A stretch of DNA of 64,000 bases from NCBI GenBank assembly GCA_035438985.1, contig DAORJK010000003.1, positions 248,001-312,000 on the forward strand, written 5' to 3'. Position numbers and translations under genes: made by a program. Positions 36,791 to 44,902 of this stretch are shown in pieces (the first letter of the stretch is position 1; each line of letters starts with the position of its first letter). Origin of the DNA: UBA4408 sp002389785. GTDB lineage: Bacteria > Bacteroidota > Bacteroidia > UBA4408. Under the pieces are notes generated by a model. The model made no database searches. It was not told the DNA's origin and saw nothing but the letters and a program-made list of their open reading frames with translations.

Positions 36791-37528
36791 ATGAAAAAAA
36801 CAAATCGCATTTTATTGCTAATCTTTTCTGTTTCGTTTATAAATACTGTGTTTGCTCAAAAGGCAGAAGTTGGATTCAGCGGAGGTTATGGAACTACTTG
36901 GTTATTAAATAAAAACGTCTTTGATCGAGGACCGGAATTAGATCCTGTTGTTTCGGGCGCAGGTAACTATGGTTTGGCTGCTACTTTTTATTTTACTGAA
37001 AAAGTTGGCTTGGGTATTGAACTAAACAATGCAACTGTCAATCAAAAATACAAAGGCGAAATCGGAGGAACTACTTTTACGTCAAAAACAAAGATTAACT
37101 TTTTAGACATTCCCTTGCTTTTAAAATTGAAGTCGGGTAAGTCGGGTTTTTACTTCGAAATTGGACCAAAGTTAAGCTATACACTTGCTGCATCCGAATC
37201 AGTTAATTCCTCACTTGTTTATTTTACTTCAAACGGCGGCACAGTTAAAAGTGATTTTAATAGTGCTTTAATTTCAGGAGTAATTGGTATTGGTGGTCGT
37301 ATTAATGTGGTTGACGCTGTAACAATTTCTATGGGAGTTCGATTTGCCGGTACCATTACTGATGCAACTAAAGAATACACGGTTTCGGGTGCAGGAACTA
37401 GTGGGTATGATTTGGGAACTGCAGGATTGTCTGCGAATACCAACAGCTCTGGCGCTGCCGATTACAAAAGAACAACGATTGCCAGTGGTGGCATTCAAAT
37501 TGGGGTAGCCTATCGAATTGGCAAATAA
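36791..37528 (+). CDS. Outer-membrane beta-barrel protein (porin family-like)
   Basis: I choose the ATG at 36791 (245 residues), which starts a clean Sec signal peptide ending NTVFAQ; the longer frame from 36689 lacks one. The mature protein has alternating hydrophobic strands: VGFSGGYGTTWLL, GLAATFYFTEKVGLGIELN, FLDIPLLLKLKSGKSGFYFEIGPKLSYTL, and a final ASGGIQIGVAYRIGK. The FLDIPLLLK block is typical of small Bacteroidota outer-membrane beta-barrels (OMP_b-brl_2/PorT-like). It should span the outer membrane as an eight-stranded barrel. Ligand or function is unknown. It stands alone with its own terminator at 37554-37578; a -7 match TATTTTTG (36701-36708) lies ~80 bp upstream. Confidence 0.85.
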   Translation: MKKTNRILLLIFSVSFINTVFAQKAEVGFSGGYGTTWLLNKNVFDRGPELDPVVSGAGNYGLAATFYFTEKVGLGIELNNATVNQKYKGEIGGTTFTSKTKINFLDIPLLLKLKSGKSGFYFEIGPKLSYTLAASESVNSSLVYFTSNGGTVKSDFNSALISGVIGIGGRINVVDAVTISMGVRFAGTITDATKEYTVSGAGTSGYDLGTAGLSANTNSSGAADYKRTTIASGGIQIGVAYRIGK

Positions 37529-37553
37529 TTGTTTCGTTTTCAGTAAGCTTTTA

Positions 37554-37578
37554 GCCTCCGATTTTCGGGGGCTTTTTT
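37554..37578 (+). terminator. Rho-independent terminator
   Basis: GCCTCCGA and TCGGGGGC form an 8-bp stem (one G-T pair) with a TTT loop, followed by six T. It lies 26 bp after the beta-barrel gene. Confidence 0.85.
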
Positions 37579-37609
37579 ATTGCCTAATTTTCAAGGGTAG
37601 CTATTACCA

Positions 37610-37637
37610 TTGAATACAATACAAATGCTTACTTTTG
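37610..37637 (+). promoter_or_regulatory. Predicted promoter of mnmG
   Basis: TTG (37610-37612), a 17-bp spacer and TACTTTTG (37630-37637) match the Bacteroidota promoter consensus. The -7 element ends 7 bp before the mnmG ATG, so the mRNA leader would be close to zero. Confidence 0.6.
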
Positions 37638-37644
37638 CGGCCAA

Positions 37645-39510
37645 ATGTTTAAAAATTACGATGTTATAGTAGTAGGAGCAGGGCATGCCGGTTGCGAGGC
37701 CGCAGCTGCTGCTGCAAATTTAGGCTCGTCGGTACTTTTGGTAACGATGAACATGCAAACCATTGCACAAATGAGCTGCAATCCTGCAATGGGAGGAATT
37801 GCCAAAGGTCAAATTGTGCGAGAAATTGATGCGCTTGGCGGTTACTCAGGAATTGTTTCGGATAAAACCGCGATCCAATTCCGATTGCTTAACAGGAGCA
37901 AAGGTCCGGCAATGTGGAGTCCGAGAGTTCAAAGCGACAGGCTTCGTTTTGCTGAAGAATGGCGATTAATGTTAGAAGCGACACCCGGACTTGATTTTTG
38001 GCAAGATATGGTGAGTTCTCTTTTGGTTGAAAACAACACTGTTGTTGGAGTGGTTACAGGTATGGGCTTAGAGATAAGAGCAAAATCAGTTGTATTAACC
38101 AACGGTACTTTCTTAAATGGAATAATACATATTGGTGAAAAACAGTTTGGAGGAGGCAGGGCATCTGAAAGCGCTTCGAAGGGTATCACAGAACAATTAA
38201 TTTCGTTGGGTTTTGAGTCAGGTAGAATGAAAACCGGCACACCCCCTCGGATTGATGGTCGTTCATTAGATTATTCGAAAATGGAAGAGCAAAAAGGCGA
38301 TGAAGAGCCTGGAACCTTTTCATTTTTGTCGGAAATAAAACCATTAAAAGAGCAGCGAAGTTGTTTCATTACCTATACCAACGATAAGGTGCACGAATTG
38401 CTCAGAACCGGTTTCGAAAAATCCCCAATGTTTCAAGGACGAATCAAGGGTCTAGGTCCAAGATATTGCCCATCAATTGAAGATAAAATTACGCGATTTG
38501 CAGAGCGTGAAAGACATCAAATATTTGTCGAGCCAGAAGGGTGGAATACTATTGAAATATACGTGAATGGTTTTTCAACATCCCTGCCCGAAGATGTGCA
38601 GTATGCAGCATTAAAACTAATTCCGGGCTTTGAGAATGTTAAAATGTTTCGCCCGGGATATGCAATTGAATACGACTATTTCCCTCCGCGTCAGTTACAA
38701 CTTACCTTAGAAACTAAATTAATTTCAAATTTGTTTTTCGCAGGTCAAATTAATGGTACAACGGGTTATGAGGAGGCTGCTTGCCAAGGATTAATGGCTG
38801 GAATAAATGCACACCAAAAAATAAACGGAAAGGCACCTTTTATCTTGCAGCGATCAGAAGCGTATATTGGAGTTTTAATAGACGATTTGGTAACCAAGGG
38901 CACTGATGAGCCTTACCGCATGTTTACATCGCGTGCTGAGTACCGTATTTTGCTTAGACAAGATAATGCCGATATACGATTAACACCTAAGGCCTACGAA
39001 TTAGGTCTTGCATCAAAAGATCGCCTAACAAGAGTTGAGCAAAAAATGCAAGCCAGCAAATTAATAACAAACTATTTTAAACAAACTAGCGCGGAACCGG
39101 AAACTGTGAATTCATATTTGGCGTCTGTAGATTCTGCTCTAATTAATCAAAAAGTAAAATATTTTTCAATATTGTCACGACCAAATATTTCTATTATTGA
39201 ATTAAGCAATAGTGATACTGAGTTGAGTAAATTTTTAAAAAGTTTCGCCGCAGAGTGTATTGAACAGGCTGAGATATTAATGAAATATGAGGGCTATATT
39301 TCTAAAGAACAAGAAATGGTTGATAAGCAAAATAGGCTCGAAAATTTAGAATTACATCATATTGTTGATTACAAAAACATACCCTCATTGTCGGCAGAAG
39401 CAAAAGATAAACTAAACAAAGTAAAGCCTAAAACGATAGGGCAAGCTTCCCGAATAAGTGGGATTTCTCCTGCAGATATATCTGTCTTAATGATATACAT
39501 GGGTCGTTAA
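37645..39510 (+). CDS. mnmG: tRNA uridine-5-carboxymethylaminomethyl(34) synthesis enzyme MnmG (GidA)
   Basis: A 621-residue FAD enzyme that works with MnmE to modify U34 of several tRNAs. GAGHAGCEAAAAAANLG near the N-terminus is the dinucleotide-binding motif. CNPAMGGIAKGQIVREIDALGG and GTFLNGIIHIGEKQFGGGR are family blocks, FFAGQINGTTGYEEAACQGL is the FAD-binding GQ-NG-T-G-YEEA signature, and TSRAEYRILLRQDNADIRL is a late family block. Full length and unbroken. mnmG often lies near the chromosomal origin, and here two perfect parS sites lie within 400 bp downstream. A promoter with almost no leader lies just upstream. Confidence 0.97.
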   Translation: MFKNYDVIVVGAGHAGCEAAAAAANLGSSVLLVTMNMQTIAQMSCNPAMGGIAKGQIVREIDALGGYSGIVSDKTAIQFRLLNRSKGPAMWSPRVQSDRLRFAEEWRLMLEATPGLDFWQDMVSSLLVENNTVVGVVTGMGLEIRAKSVVLTNGTFLNGIIHIGEKQFGGGRASESASKGITEQLISLGFESGRMKTGTPPRIDGRSLDYSKMEEQKGDEEPGTFSFLSEIKPLKEQRSCFITYTNDKVHELLRTGFEKSPMFQGRIKGLGPRYCPSIEDKITRFAERERHQIFVEPEGWNTIEIYVNGFSTSLPEDVQYAALKLIPGFENVKMFRPGYAIEYDYFPPRQLQLTLETKLISNLFFAGQINGTTGYEEAACQGLMAGINAHQKINGKAPFILQRSEAYIGVLIDDLVTKGTDEPYRMFTSRAEYRILLRQDNADIRLTPKAYELGLASKDRLTRVEQKMQASKLITNYFKQTSAEPETVNSYLASVDSALINQKVKYFSILSRPNISIIELSNSDTELSKFLKSFAAECIEQAEILMKYEGYISKEQEMVDKQNRLENLELHHIVDYKNIPSLSAEAKDKLNKVKPKTIGQASRISGISPADISVLMIYMGR

Positions 39511-39540
39511 TTCAATTCAAAACTTTATAAAATAATTAAA

Positions 39541-39556
39541 TGTTTCACGTGGAACA
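39541..39556 (+). promoter_or_regulatory. parS site 1 (ParB binding site), intergenic
   Basis: TGTTTCACGTGGAACA is the reverse complement of TGTTCCACGTGAAACA, a perfect match to the bacterial parS consensus TGTTNCACGTGAAACA. It lies in the 65-bp gap between mnmG and the methyltransferase. ParB loads at such sites to segregate the origin region. Confidence 0.9.
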
Positions 39557-39575
39557 TTTCTAAAACAGTACAATT

Positions 39576-40466
39576 ATGCAAACTCTTGATTCCTGTCCAG
39601 TGTGCAACTCAAATGCATTTGAAGACTATATTAAATGTGAAGACCATACTGTTTCACACTCTGTTTTCTCCATAGTACATTGTAAAAATTGCTCATTTAA
39701 ATTTACGAATCCTCGTCCGGATGCTAATGAAATTGTTAAATATTATGAGTCTGTAGACTATATCTCACATTCTAACACAAACACTGGCTTGTTTAATAAA
39801 ATCTATCAAGCCATAAGAAACTACACAATTTCTCAAAAATACGCTTTGATTTCTTCTAATGTTTCACGTGGAACATTGTTAGATATCGGTTGCGGAACCG
39901 GTGAGTTTTTGAACTACTTTTCGAAAAAGGGTTGGGATGTTCTTGGGGTTGAGCCAAGCACTTCTGCTAGAAATCTCGCAATTAGTAACTATCGTTTAAA
40001 CGTTGTGGGCGAAGACAATATTGCACAAATGAAAGGAGACTCATTTAATGTTATTACTATGTGGCATGTGTTAGAACATGTTCATTTACTAAGCGATCGA
40101 TTAAAACAAATAAGTAGAATAATTAGCGGTAATGGTATGCTAATAATTGCAGTTCCAAACTACACTTCATATGATGCAAAATACTATAAAGAAAAGTGGG
40201 CTGCTTATGATTTACCTCGACACCTGTATCACTTCTCACCTAAAACAATAAACCAATTACTAACTCAAAATGGATTTCAATTAGTTAAAACTTTACCAAT
40301 GAAATTCGATTCTTTTTATGTTTCAATGTTAAGTGAGAAATATAAAAACGGGAAAATAAATTATATCAAAGCTTGTTTAATTGGTTTAACTTCAAACCTA
40401 AAAGCAAGCCTAAAAAATAATAATAGCTATTCCAGCCAAATATATATGTTCAGAAAAACAAATTAA
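39576..40466 (+). CDS. Class I SAM-dependent methyltransferase with N-terminal zinc-ribbon-like region
   Basis: A 296-residue protein. C7-x2-C10 and C36-x2-C39 (CPVC and CKNC) can form a zinc ribbon. LLDIGCGTGEF (residues 101-111) is SAM motif I; GDSFNVITMWHVLEHVHL is the Met_biosyn_W/Methyltransf_23 type motif, with ISGNGMLIIAVPN after it. Methyltransferases of this group often modify lipids, sugars or small metabolites; the substrate here is unknown. The second parS site (39860-39875) is inside the coding region and encodes residues 95-100 just before motif I, so binding of ParB may affect transcription. The start ATG at 39576 is 20 bp after parS site 1. Confidence 0.85.
   Translation: MQTLDSCPVCNSNAFEDYIKCEDHTVSHSVFSIVHCKNCSFKFTNPRPDANEIVKYYESVDYISHSNTNTGLFNKIYQAIRNYTISQKYALISSNVSRGTLLDIGCGTGEFLNYFSKKGWDVLGVEPSTSARNLAISNYRLNVVGEDNIAQMKGDSFNVITMWHVLEHVHLLSDRLKQISRIISGNGMLIIAVPNYTSYDAKYYKEKWAAYDLPRHLYHFSPKTINQLLTQNGFQLVKTLPMKFDSFYVSMLSEKYKNGKINYIKACLIGLTSNLKASLKNNNSYSSQIYMFRKTN
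39860..39875 (+). promoter_or_regulatory. parS site 2 (ParB binding site), inside coding sequence
   Basis: A second exact copy of TGTTTCACGTGGAACA, in the same orientation and 319 bp from site 1. It encodes N-V-S-R-G-T of the methyltransferase. The exact duplication of the non-palindromic central variant makes chance unlikely. Confidence 0.9.
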
Positions 40467-40632
40467 TGTGCTAATCAAAACCAGCCCTTCAAAAAGGGTC
40501 AATTCGTTTGAAATCGCGCATTTTTTTGCTTGTTGAGGCTAGGCTTCCTTTTTTCTCCAATCAATCAACCTAGCCGATGTTTTTCTCGCATAGCTATTAT
40601 TCAACAAGGATGCGGTGTTCAGCAATGGATGT

Positions 40633-41541
40633 TTACTCAATCATCTTTTGTATGAATGCAGTTCCGCATACTTCAAACCAGCCAACAGGTTTGTGCTCTG
40701 TTTTGGTAATATTGGGATTAATATTGCGAATGTTTGTTATGATATTGTAAGGGGGTGTAGCAAATAGTCCTCCATTTATCATTTGACTTTGTGCCTGATT
40801 TAAAAAATTATATGTGTTTTCGTTAATTCCATATAATTCTACTTTCACTAATTCTCCCGGTTCAAACGGCTTTTCAAAATCATTTATACCTTGTCGGTAA
40901 GGAACTATAAAAATAAAGCCATCGCCATTCCCAAAAGCAGCCTCTTGTGCAGTAAGTATAGCCGATGGTTTATTGTTAAAAGTTCCATTTCTATACGTTC
41001 GAATCCAGTAAAAATCCTGTCGACCGAAATTGTCTCTAGCCCAAAATTCAGCTCTAATAACCGAATCTGTCCCAAAGCCACTAATCTCTTTATATTGAGT
41101 TAATGAATCCATAACAACCGAAGGCTGCATGGTTGTTTCAGAAACATAATGCTCTCCCTCGTACAATATGTCGAGAGCATAAGAATGACCCACTCTTGCT
41201 ATTGTATCACCCACTGCTGGAGTCCAAATATAATTTCCTGTTGAAGCATCTTCTACAAACAAAAACTCATGTCCTAAATCGTCAAACACTTTTACGGTAG
41301 CACCGGTAGCTGCAGGAGAGGTGCTATTAACAAAATAATCGGCAGTTTTTGTAAGCACAATAACTTGACTTCCCGGCTTGTCTGTTATCCAAGCATCTAC
41401 TGTAAGTTGTGATGTTCCGCTATCTAATTTTATATCAATTTTTTCTTCGCAGGCTACTAAAAAAAACAGAGTCGGCATAAAAATCATAAAGCCCTTACTA
41501 AGGCTTAAAAAATAGTTCTTTACTAAGATTAACTTTTTCAT
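40633..41541 (-). CDS. DUF4249 lipoprotein, partner of TonB-dependent receptor
   Basis: I choose the ATG at 41541 (302 residues). MKKLILVKNYFLSLSKGFMIFMPTLFFLVAC gives a lipoprotein signal ending LVAC; the longer frame to 41712 runs into the receptor gene without support. QLTVDAWITDKPGSQVIVLTKTADYF, ATVKVFDDLGHEF and EPGELVKVELYGINENTYNFL match the DUF4249 family, which regularly follows TonB-dependent receptors in Bacteroidota. Such proteins probably sit on the outer membrane and help bind or pass the receptor's substrate. The gene starts 7 bp after the receptor stop, so they are one operon. Confidence 0.88.
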   Translation of the reverse strand: MKKLILVKNYFLSLSKGFMIFMPTLFFLVACEEKIDIKLDSGTSQLTVDAWITDKPGSQVIVLTKTADYFVNSTSPAATGATVKVFDDLGHEFLFVEDASTGNYIWTPAVGDTIARVGHSYALDILYEGEHYVSETTMQPSVVMDSLTQYKEISGFGTDSVIRAEFWARDNFGRQDFYWIRTYRNGTFNNKPSAILTAQEAAFGNGDGFIFIVPYRQGINDFEKPFEPGELVKVELYGINENTYNFLNQAQSQMINGGLFATPPYNIITNIRNINPNITKTEHKPVGWFEVCGTAFIQKMIE

Positions 41542-41548
41542 CTTATTC

Positions 41549-43903
41549 TTAAAATTTAAAGTTGTAAGAAATGGAAGGAATTGGCCTTGCAATGATGCTG
41601 TACTGAATAGCTTCAGTAGAATTGGTCCCGCTATCGCTTTGTTGAAAATACACACTAAAGGCATTGTGTCGACCATACACATTATACACCGAAAATACCC
41701 AAAAACTTTCATAACGCTTGCGAACTTTTCCTTGACGTGTTACCGACAGGTCTAAGCGGTGATAAGCAGGAATTCGATAATTATTGCGTTTCTCATCAGC
41801 GTTCGTCGGAATAATATATCCTTGCACAACAATGCGGTTGGTTGGAAAAGTTGAAGGTGTTCCAGTGGCAAATGCAAAAGTTGCAGACATGTCCCATTTT
41901 TTATTAAACTGATAAAAGCCCACCAAATTTAGATTATGTAGTTTGTCGAAACGGTTCGGATACCAGTCTCCTTTATTGATACCTTCCACTTTTCGTTCTG
42001 TTCTGGCTAAGGTATAACTAAGCCAGCCTGTAAACTTTCCTTTATTCTTTTTCACAAAAAGTTCCAATCCATAGGCTCGTCCTTTGCCGTTGAGCAATTC
42101 GGCCTCTATGTATTCGTTTAATAAAAGGTTTGCATTGTCGATGTAGTCAACTTGATTAATCATGTTCTTATAGTAAATTTCAACGGAGCTTTCGTAGTTG
42201 TTTGACTCACCAAAATTCTTAAAATAACCCGCTGCAACCTGGTCACAAATCTGCGGTTTAATGTTATTCGTTGTTGGTGTCCAAACATCCAGCGGTGTGC
42301 TTGCTGATGTGTTTGAAACGAGGTGCAAATACTGAGAAATGCGTGTATAACTTGCCTTAATGCTGCTCGATTCTGTAAGATCAAACTTAATATTGAAACG
42401 TGGTTCTAAATTTCCATATTGTTTTATGACCTTTCCGCTTGCCACATTGATAGTATCATCAAGCGGTTTCGAAATATTGGGAACTGTGTCGCGATATGAA
42501 TATACCTTTCCTGGTCCAACATATTGCCACATGGAGTAGCGTAACCCATACTGTGCAGTAATTCTACCTCCAATTCGCTGTTCATTATCAAGGTAAACAG
42601 CACTTTCAACTCCCCACTTATCTTTTAAACTTATATCACTGCTTTGGTCACCACTGGTGAAGGTAGCTCTACCCGGTCTAAAATCATAGAGGGTTGCTTG
42701 GCCTCCTATGTGGACCGTATTTTTAGTATTTGCGTAATAGGTGAATTCGGGCTTGATACTATAATTAATAATTTTTGATCGCCAGCTAAATTGATCTCCG
42801 TTGGGTTGTCCAAAAACTAATTCGTAGTCGTAATTACTGTAAAAAACGGTAGTGTTTAAAAATAGTTTTTGATTAAAGAGGTGATTCCACCGAATTGTGG
42901 TGGTGGTGTTTCCCCAGTTAGATTTAAAACCGGAACTAAAGACATCACGACCCAAATAACCTGAGGCGTATACCCTGTTTTTGTCATTGATGATATAGTT
43001 AATTTTAGCTGTTAAATCATAAAAATAAAACTTCGATTTTTTTAAATCATCACGCAAAAATGGTTTAGCTAAAAAGTCAATGTATGAACGACGTCCTGCA
43101 ACAATAAAGGAGCATTTGTCTTTTACAATTGGCGCCTCAATGGTTAGTCTGCTAAAAATTAATCCAATTCCACCATTCACTGCGAGCTTCTTGTTGTTTC
43201 CCTCATTTAATCGCACATCTAATATACTTGACAATCTTCCTCCGTACTGTGCAGGAATACCGCCTTTAATAAGTTTAACGTCCTTAACGGCATCGGGATT
43301 AAACACCGAAAAGAAACCAAACAAATGTGAGGAGTTAAACACAGGAGCTTCATCCAATAGTACCAAATTTTGGTCAACACCTCCACCTCGAACATTAAAA
43401 CCTTGAGCGCCTTCTCCAACCGTGCTCACTCCCGGCAATAGCTGTATGCCCCTAATAATATCAACTTCACCCAACAGAGCGGGAATTTTCTTTATCGTTT
43501 TTATATCTAGTTTATTAACGCTCATTTCCACATTTTTTACGTTTCCATCAGAGCGTTCACTCACAATTTCTACCTCTTTCAGCTCTTGATTTTTTTCACT
43601 TAATTCAACGGTGTTCGTTTTATTTGCAAAAAGTTCAACTTCGAACTCCTGGGGCTCAAAACCTATAAGTGTATAAACAATGGTATACTTTCCCTTTGGC
43701 AAGGTAAGTGAATAAAAACCGTAAGGATTGGTTGCAACGCCATTGGATGTACCCTTTACAGAAATGACTGCTCCAATAATTTCTTCACCATTTTTAGCAT
43801 TCTTAACATAGCCGCTAAGTGTGAATTTTTCTTGTGCCTGAGCGTTCAGGCCAACTACTAAACACAGAATATAAACCAGGGTGATATCTTTGATTTTGCG
43901 CAT
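41549..43903 (-). CDS. TonB-dependent outer-membrane receptor with carboxypeptidase-regulatory-like domain
   Basis: I choose the ATG at 43903 (784 residues), which starts a signal peptide ending VVGLNAQAQ. The mature part begins with a CarboxypepD_reg-like domain (LSGYVKNAKNGEEIIGAVISVKGTSNGVATNPYGFYSLTLPKG). A plug domain follows (IPALLGEVDIIRGIQLLPGVSTVGEGAQGFNVRGGGVDQNLVLLDEAPVFNSSHL) and then a ~22-stranded barrel. The terminal residue is Phe. It takes up an unknown ligand using TonB energy. Unlike SusC proteins it pairs with a DUF4249 lipoprotein rather than SusD. A good promoter and an inverted repeat precede it at 43943-43980. Confidence 0.95.
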   Translation of the reverse strand: MRKIKDITLVYILCLVVGLNAQAQEKFTLSGYVKNAKNGEEIIGAVISVKGTSNGVATNPYGFYSLTLPKGKYTIVYTLIGFEPQEFEVELFANKTNTVELSEKNQELKEVEIVSERSDGNVKNVEMSVNKLDIKTIKKIPALLGEVDIIRGIQLLPGVSTVGEGAQGFNVRGGGVDQNLVLLDEAPVFNSSHLFGFFSVFNPDAVKDVKLIKGGIPAQYGGRLSSILDVRLNEGNNKKLAVNGGIGLIFSRLTIEAPIVKDKCSFIVAGRRSYIDFLAKPFLRDDLKKSKFYFYDLTAKINYIINDKNRVYASGYLGRDVFSSGFKSNWGNTTTTIRWNHLFNQKLFLNTTVFYSNYDYELVFGQPNGDQFSWRSKIINYSIKPEFTYYANTKNTVHIGGQATLYDFRPGRATFTSGDQSSDISLKDKWGVESAVYLDNEQRIGGRITAQYGLRYSMWQYVGPGKVYSYRDTVPNISKPLDDTINVASGKVIKQYGNLEPRFNIKFDLTESSSIKASYTRISQYLHLVSNTSASTPLDVWTPTTNNIKPQICDQVAAGYFKNFGESNNYESSVEIYYKNMINQVDYIDNANLLLNEYIEAELLNGKGRAYGLELFVKKNKGKFTGWLSYTLARTERKVEGINKGDWYPNRFDKLHNLNLVGFYQFNKKWDMSATFAFATGTPSTFPTNRIVVQGYIIPTNADEKRNNYRIPAYHRLDLSVTRQGKVRKRYESFWVFSVYNVYGRHNAFSVYFQQSDSGTNSTEAIQYSIIARPIPSISYNFKF

Positions 43904-43942
43904 ACTACACAAGTGTTGGGGTTGATTTGATTTAAGCGGCGC

Positions 43943-43972
43943 CAAAACTATGGAAACTTTTCTTGCCGACAA
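43943..43972 (-). promoter_or_regulatory. Predicted promoter of the TonB receptor operon
   Basis: On the minus strand TTG (43972-43970), a 19-bp spacer and TAGTTTTG (43950-43943) match the Bacteroidota consensus. The predicted leader is ~34 nt. A 10-bp inverted repeat covers the spacer and -33. Confidence 0.6.
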
Positions 43973-43980
43973 AGTTTCCA
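43951..43980. promoter_or_regulatory. 10-bp inverted repeat at the receptor promoter (operator or ybeY terminator)
   Basis: TGGAAACTTT (43951-43960) and AAAGTTTCCA (43971-43980) are perfect inverted copies with a 10-bp spacer. The repeat spans the -33 and spacer of the receptor promoter and also lies 15 bp after the ybeY stop. The T-run after the stem is weak, so an operator role is possible. Confidence 0.6.
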
Positions 43981-43995
43981 GGAAGATTAACAGCT

Positions 43996-44457
43996 TTATT
44001 TATACTTAATCGCAGGCAATGAAACTCCTTTTAGAAGTAAATACTTGCTTTCTAAAACACGCATCTGTGCTTTTTGTTTTGTTGTTTTATCGGAATAGCC
44101 GCATAAATGAAGAATGCCATGAATCATAACACGGCACAGCTCTTCTTCGGGAGATGTATTAAAAATTCGTGCATTTTCGAACACTCTTTCGAGACTAATA
44201 TAAATTTCGCCACTTATTCCTGTTTCTTTGGTATTAGAAGGCAGCGAATTTTCAATTGGGAAGGTAATAATGTCGGTAAGTGTATGGTGGTTCAGAAAGG
44301 TTTTATTTATCTCAAGCAAATAAGCATCTGTGCAAAAAATATAGTTTATTGTTCCGCACTTTTTTTTCTCGCTTAGAATGGTGTTGCTAATCCATTTCTT
44401 AAGCTCTTTCTTTAATGGAATAGAGTAATTTAGGCCTTCTGAAAAAAAATGAATCAA
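43996..44457 (-). CDS. ybeY: rRNA maturation RNase YbeY
   Basis: A 153-residue metal-dependent endoribonuclease needed for 16S rRNA 3' processing and ribosome quality control. HGILHLCGYSD starts at residue 113: the first two His of the H-x3-H-x5-H motif are present (113 and 117), but the third is Asp (residue 123). The Bacteroidota form is commonly HLCGY-x-D, so this is a lineage variant rather than damage. TDIITFPIEN and GEIYISLERV are conserved blocks. It lies in the minus-strand run with the RsbW-like ATPase upstream (18 bp gap), a usual Bacteroidota order. Confidence 0.93.
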   Translation of the reverse strand: MIHFFSEGLNYSIPLKKELKKWISNTILSEKKKCGTINYIFCTDAYLLEINKTFLNHHTLTDIITFPIENSLPSNTKETGISGEIYISLERVFENARIFNTSPEEELCRVMIHGILHLCGYSDKTTKQKAQMRVLESKYLLLKGVSLPAIKYK

Positions 44458-44475
44458 CTTAAGATGAGTAGGTTG

Positions 44476-44889
44476 TTAGGCCACCATGTGTGGCGACTTA
44501 AAACTAAGTTGAACAATTCTGCCGTTCTCATGAAATTGAACTTCGTCGGCAAGGTGTTTCATCAGAAAAACACCTCTTCCATTTAGTTTTTCAATGTTTT
44601 CGGGATCGGTAGGGTCGGGGATATTTGTATAATCAAAGCCTTGACCTTCGTCTTTTACATAACAGTTGATAATGTCTTTATCGGGCTTAAACTCGATATC
44701 AATTTTTTTGTCGGGGTTTGATTTGTTGCCATGTTGAATAGCATTATTAACAGCTTCTGTTACTGCAACCAAAATGTTTCCAAACGATTCTTCGTGCAAC
44801 TGCCATTTATCGCAAACATCTTGTACCAGTTTTTCAACCAGTGCCATGTCTTCATATCTAGAAGCGATATTGATGCTGAATTTTTCCAT
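44476..44889 (-). CDS. RsbW-like serine kinase / anti-sigma factor (HATPase_c_2)
   Basis: I choose the ATG at 44889 (137 residues); the longer start at 44931 would overlap the upstream gene. It is a stand-alone GHKL ATPase: LVAVTEAVNNAIQHGN (N box), VKDEGQGFD (G1 box) and LNGRGVFLMKHLADEV (G2 box). Relatives are serine-protein kinases that bind sigma factors or phosphorylate STAS-domain antagonists. No RsbV-like or sigma factor gene is near, so its partner is unknown. It lies 13 bp after DUF4175 and before ybeY. Confidence 0.9.
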   Translation of the reverse strand: MEKFSINIASRYEDMALVEKLVQDVCDKWQLHEESFGNILVAVTEAVNNAIQHGNKSNPDKKIDIEFKPDKDIINCYVKDEGQGFDYTNIPDPTDPENIEKLNGRGVFLMKHLADEVQFHENGRIVQLSFKSPHMVA

Positions 44890-44902
44890 AATCGTGCTAA
44901 AA

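Noticed and set aside
40484..40500. CCCTTCAAAAAGGG after the methyltransferase gene as a terminator.
   Set aside because: The stem is only 5 bp and no T run follows.
43996..44457. Loss of the third metal-binding His in YbeY as possible damage.
   Set aside because: The Asp at that place is usual in Bacteroidota YbeY, so the protein is likely active.
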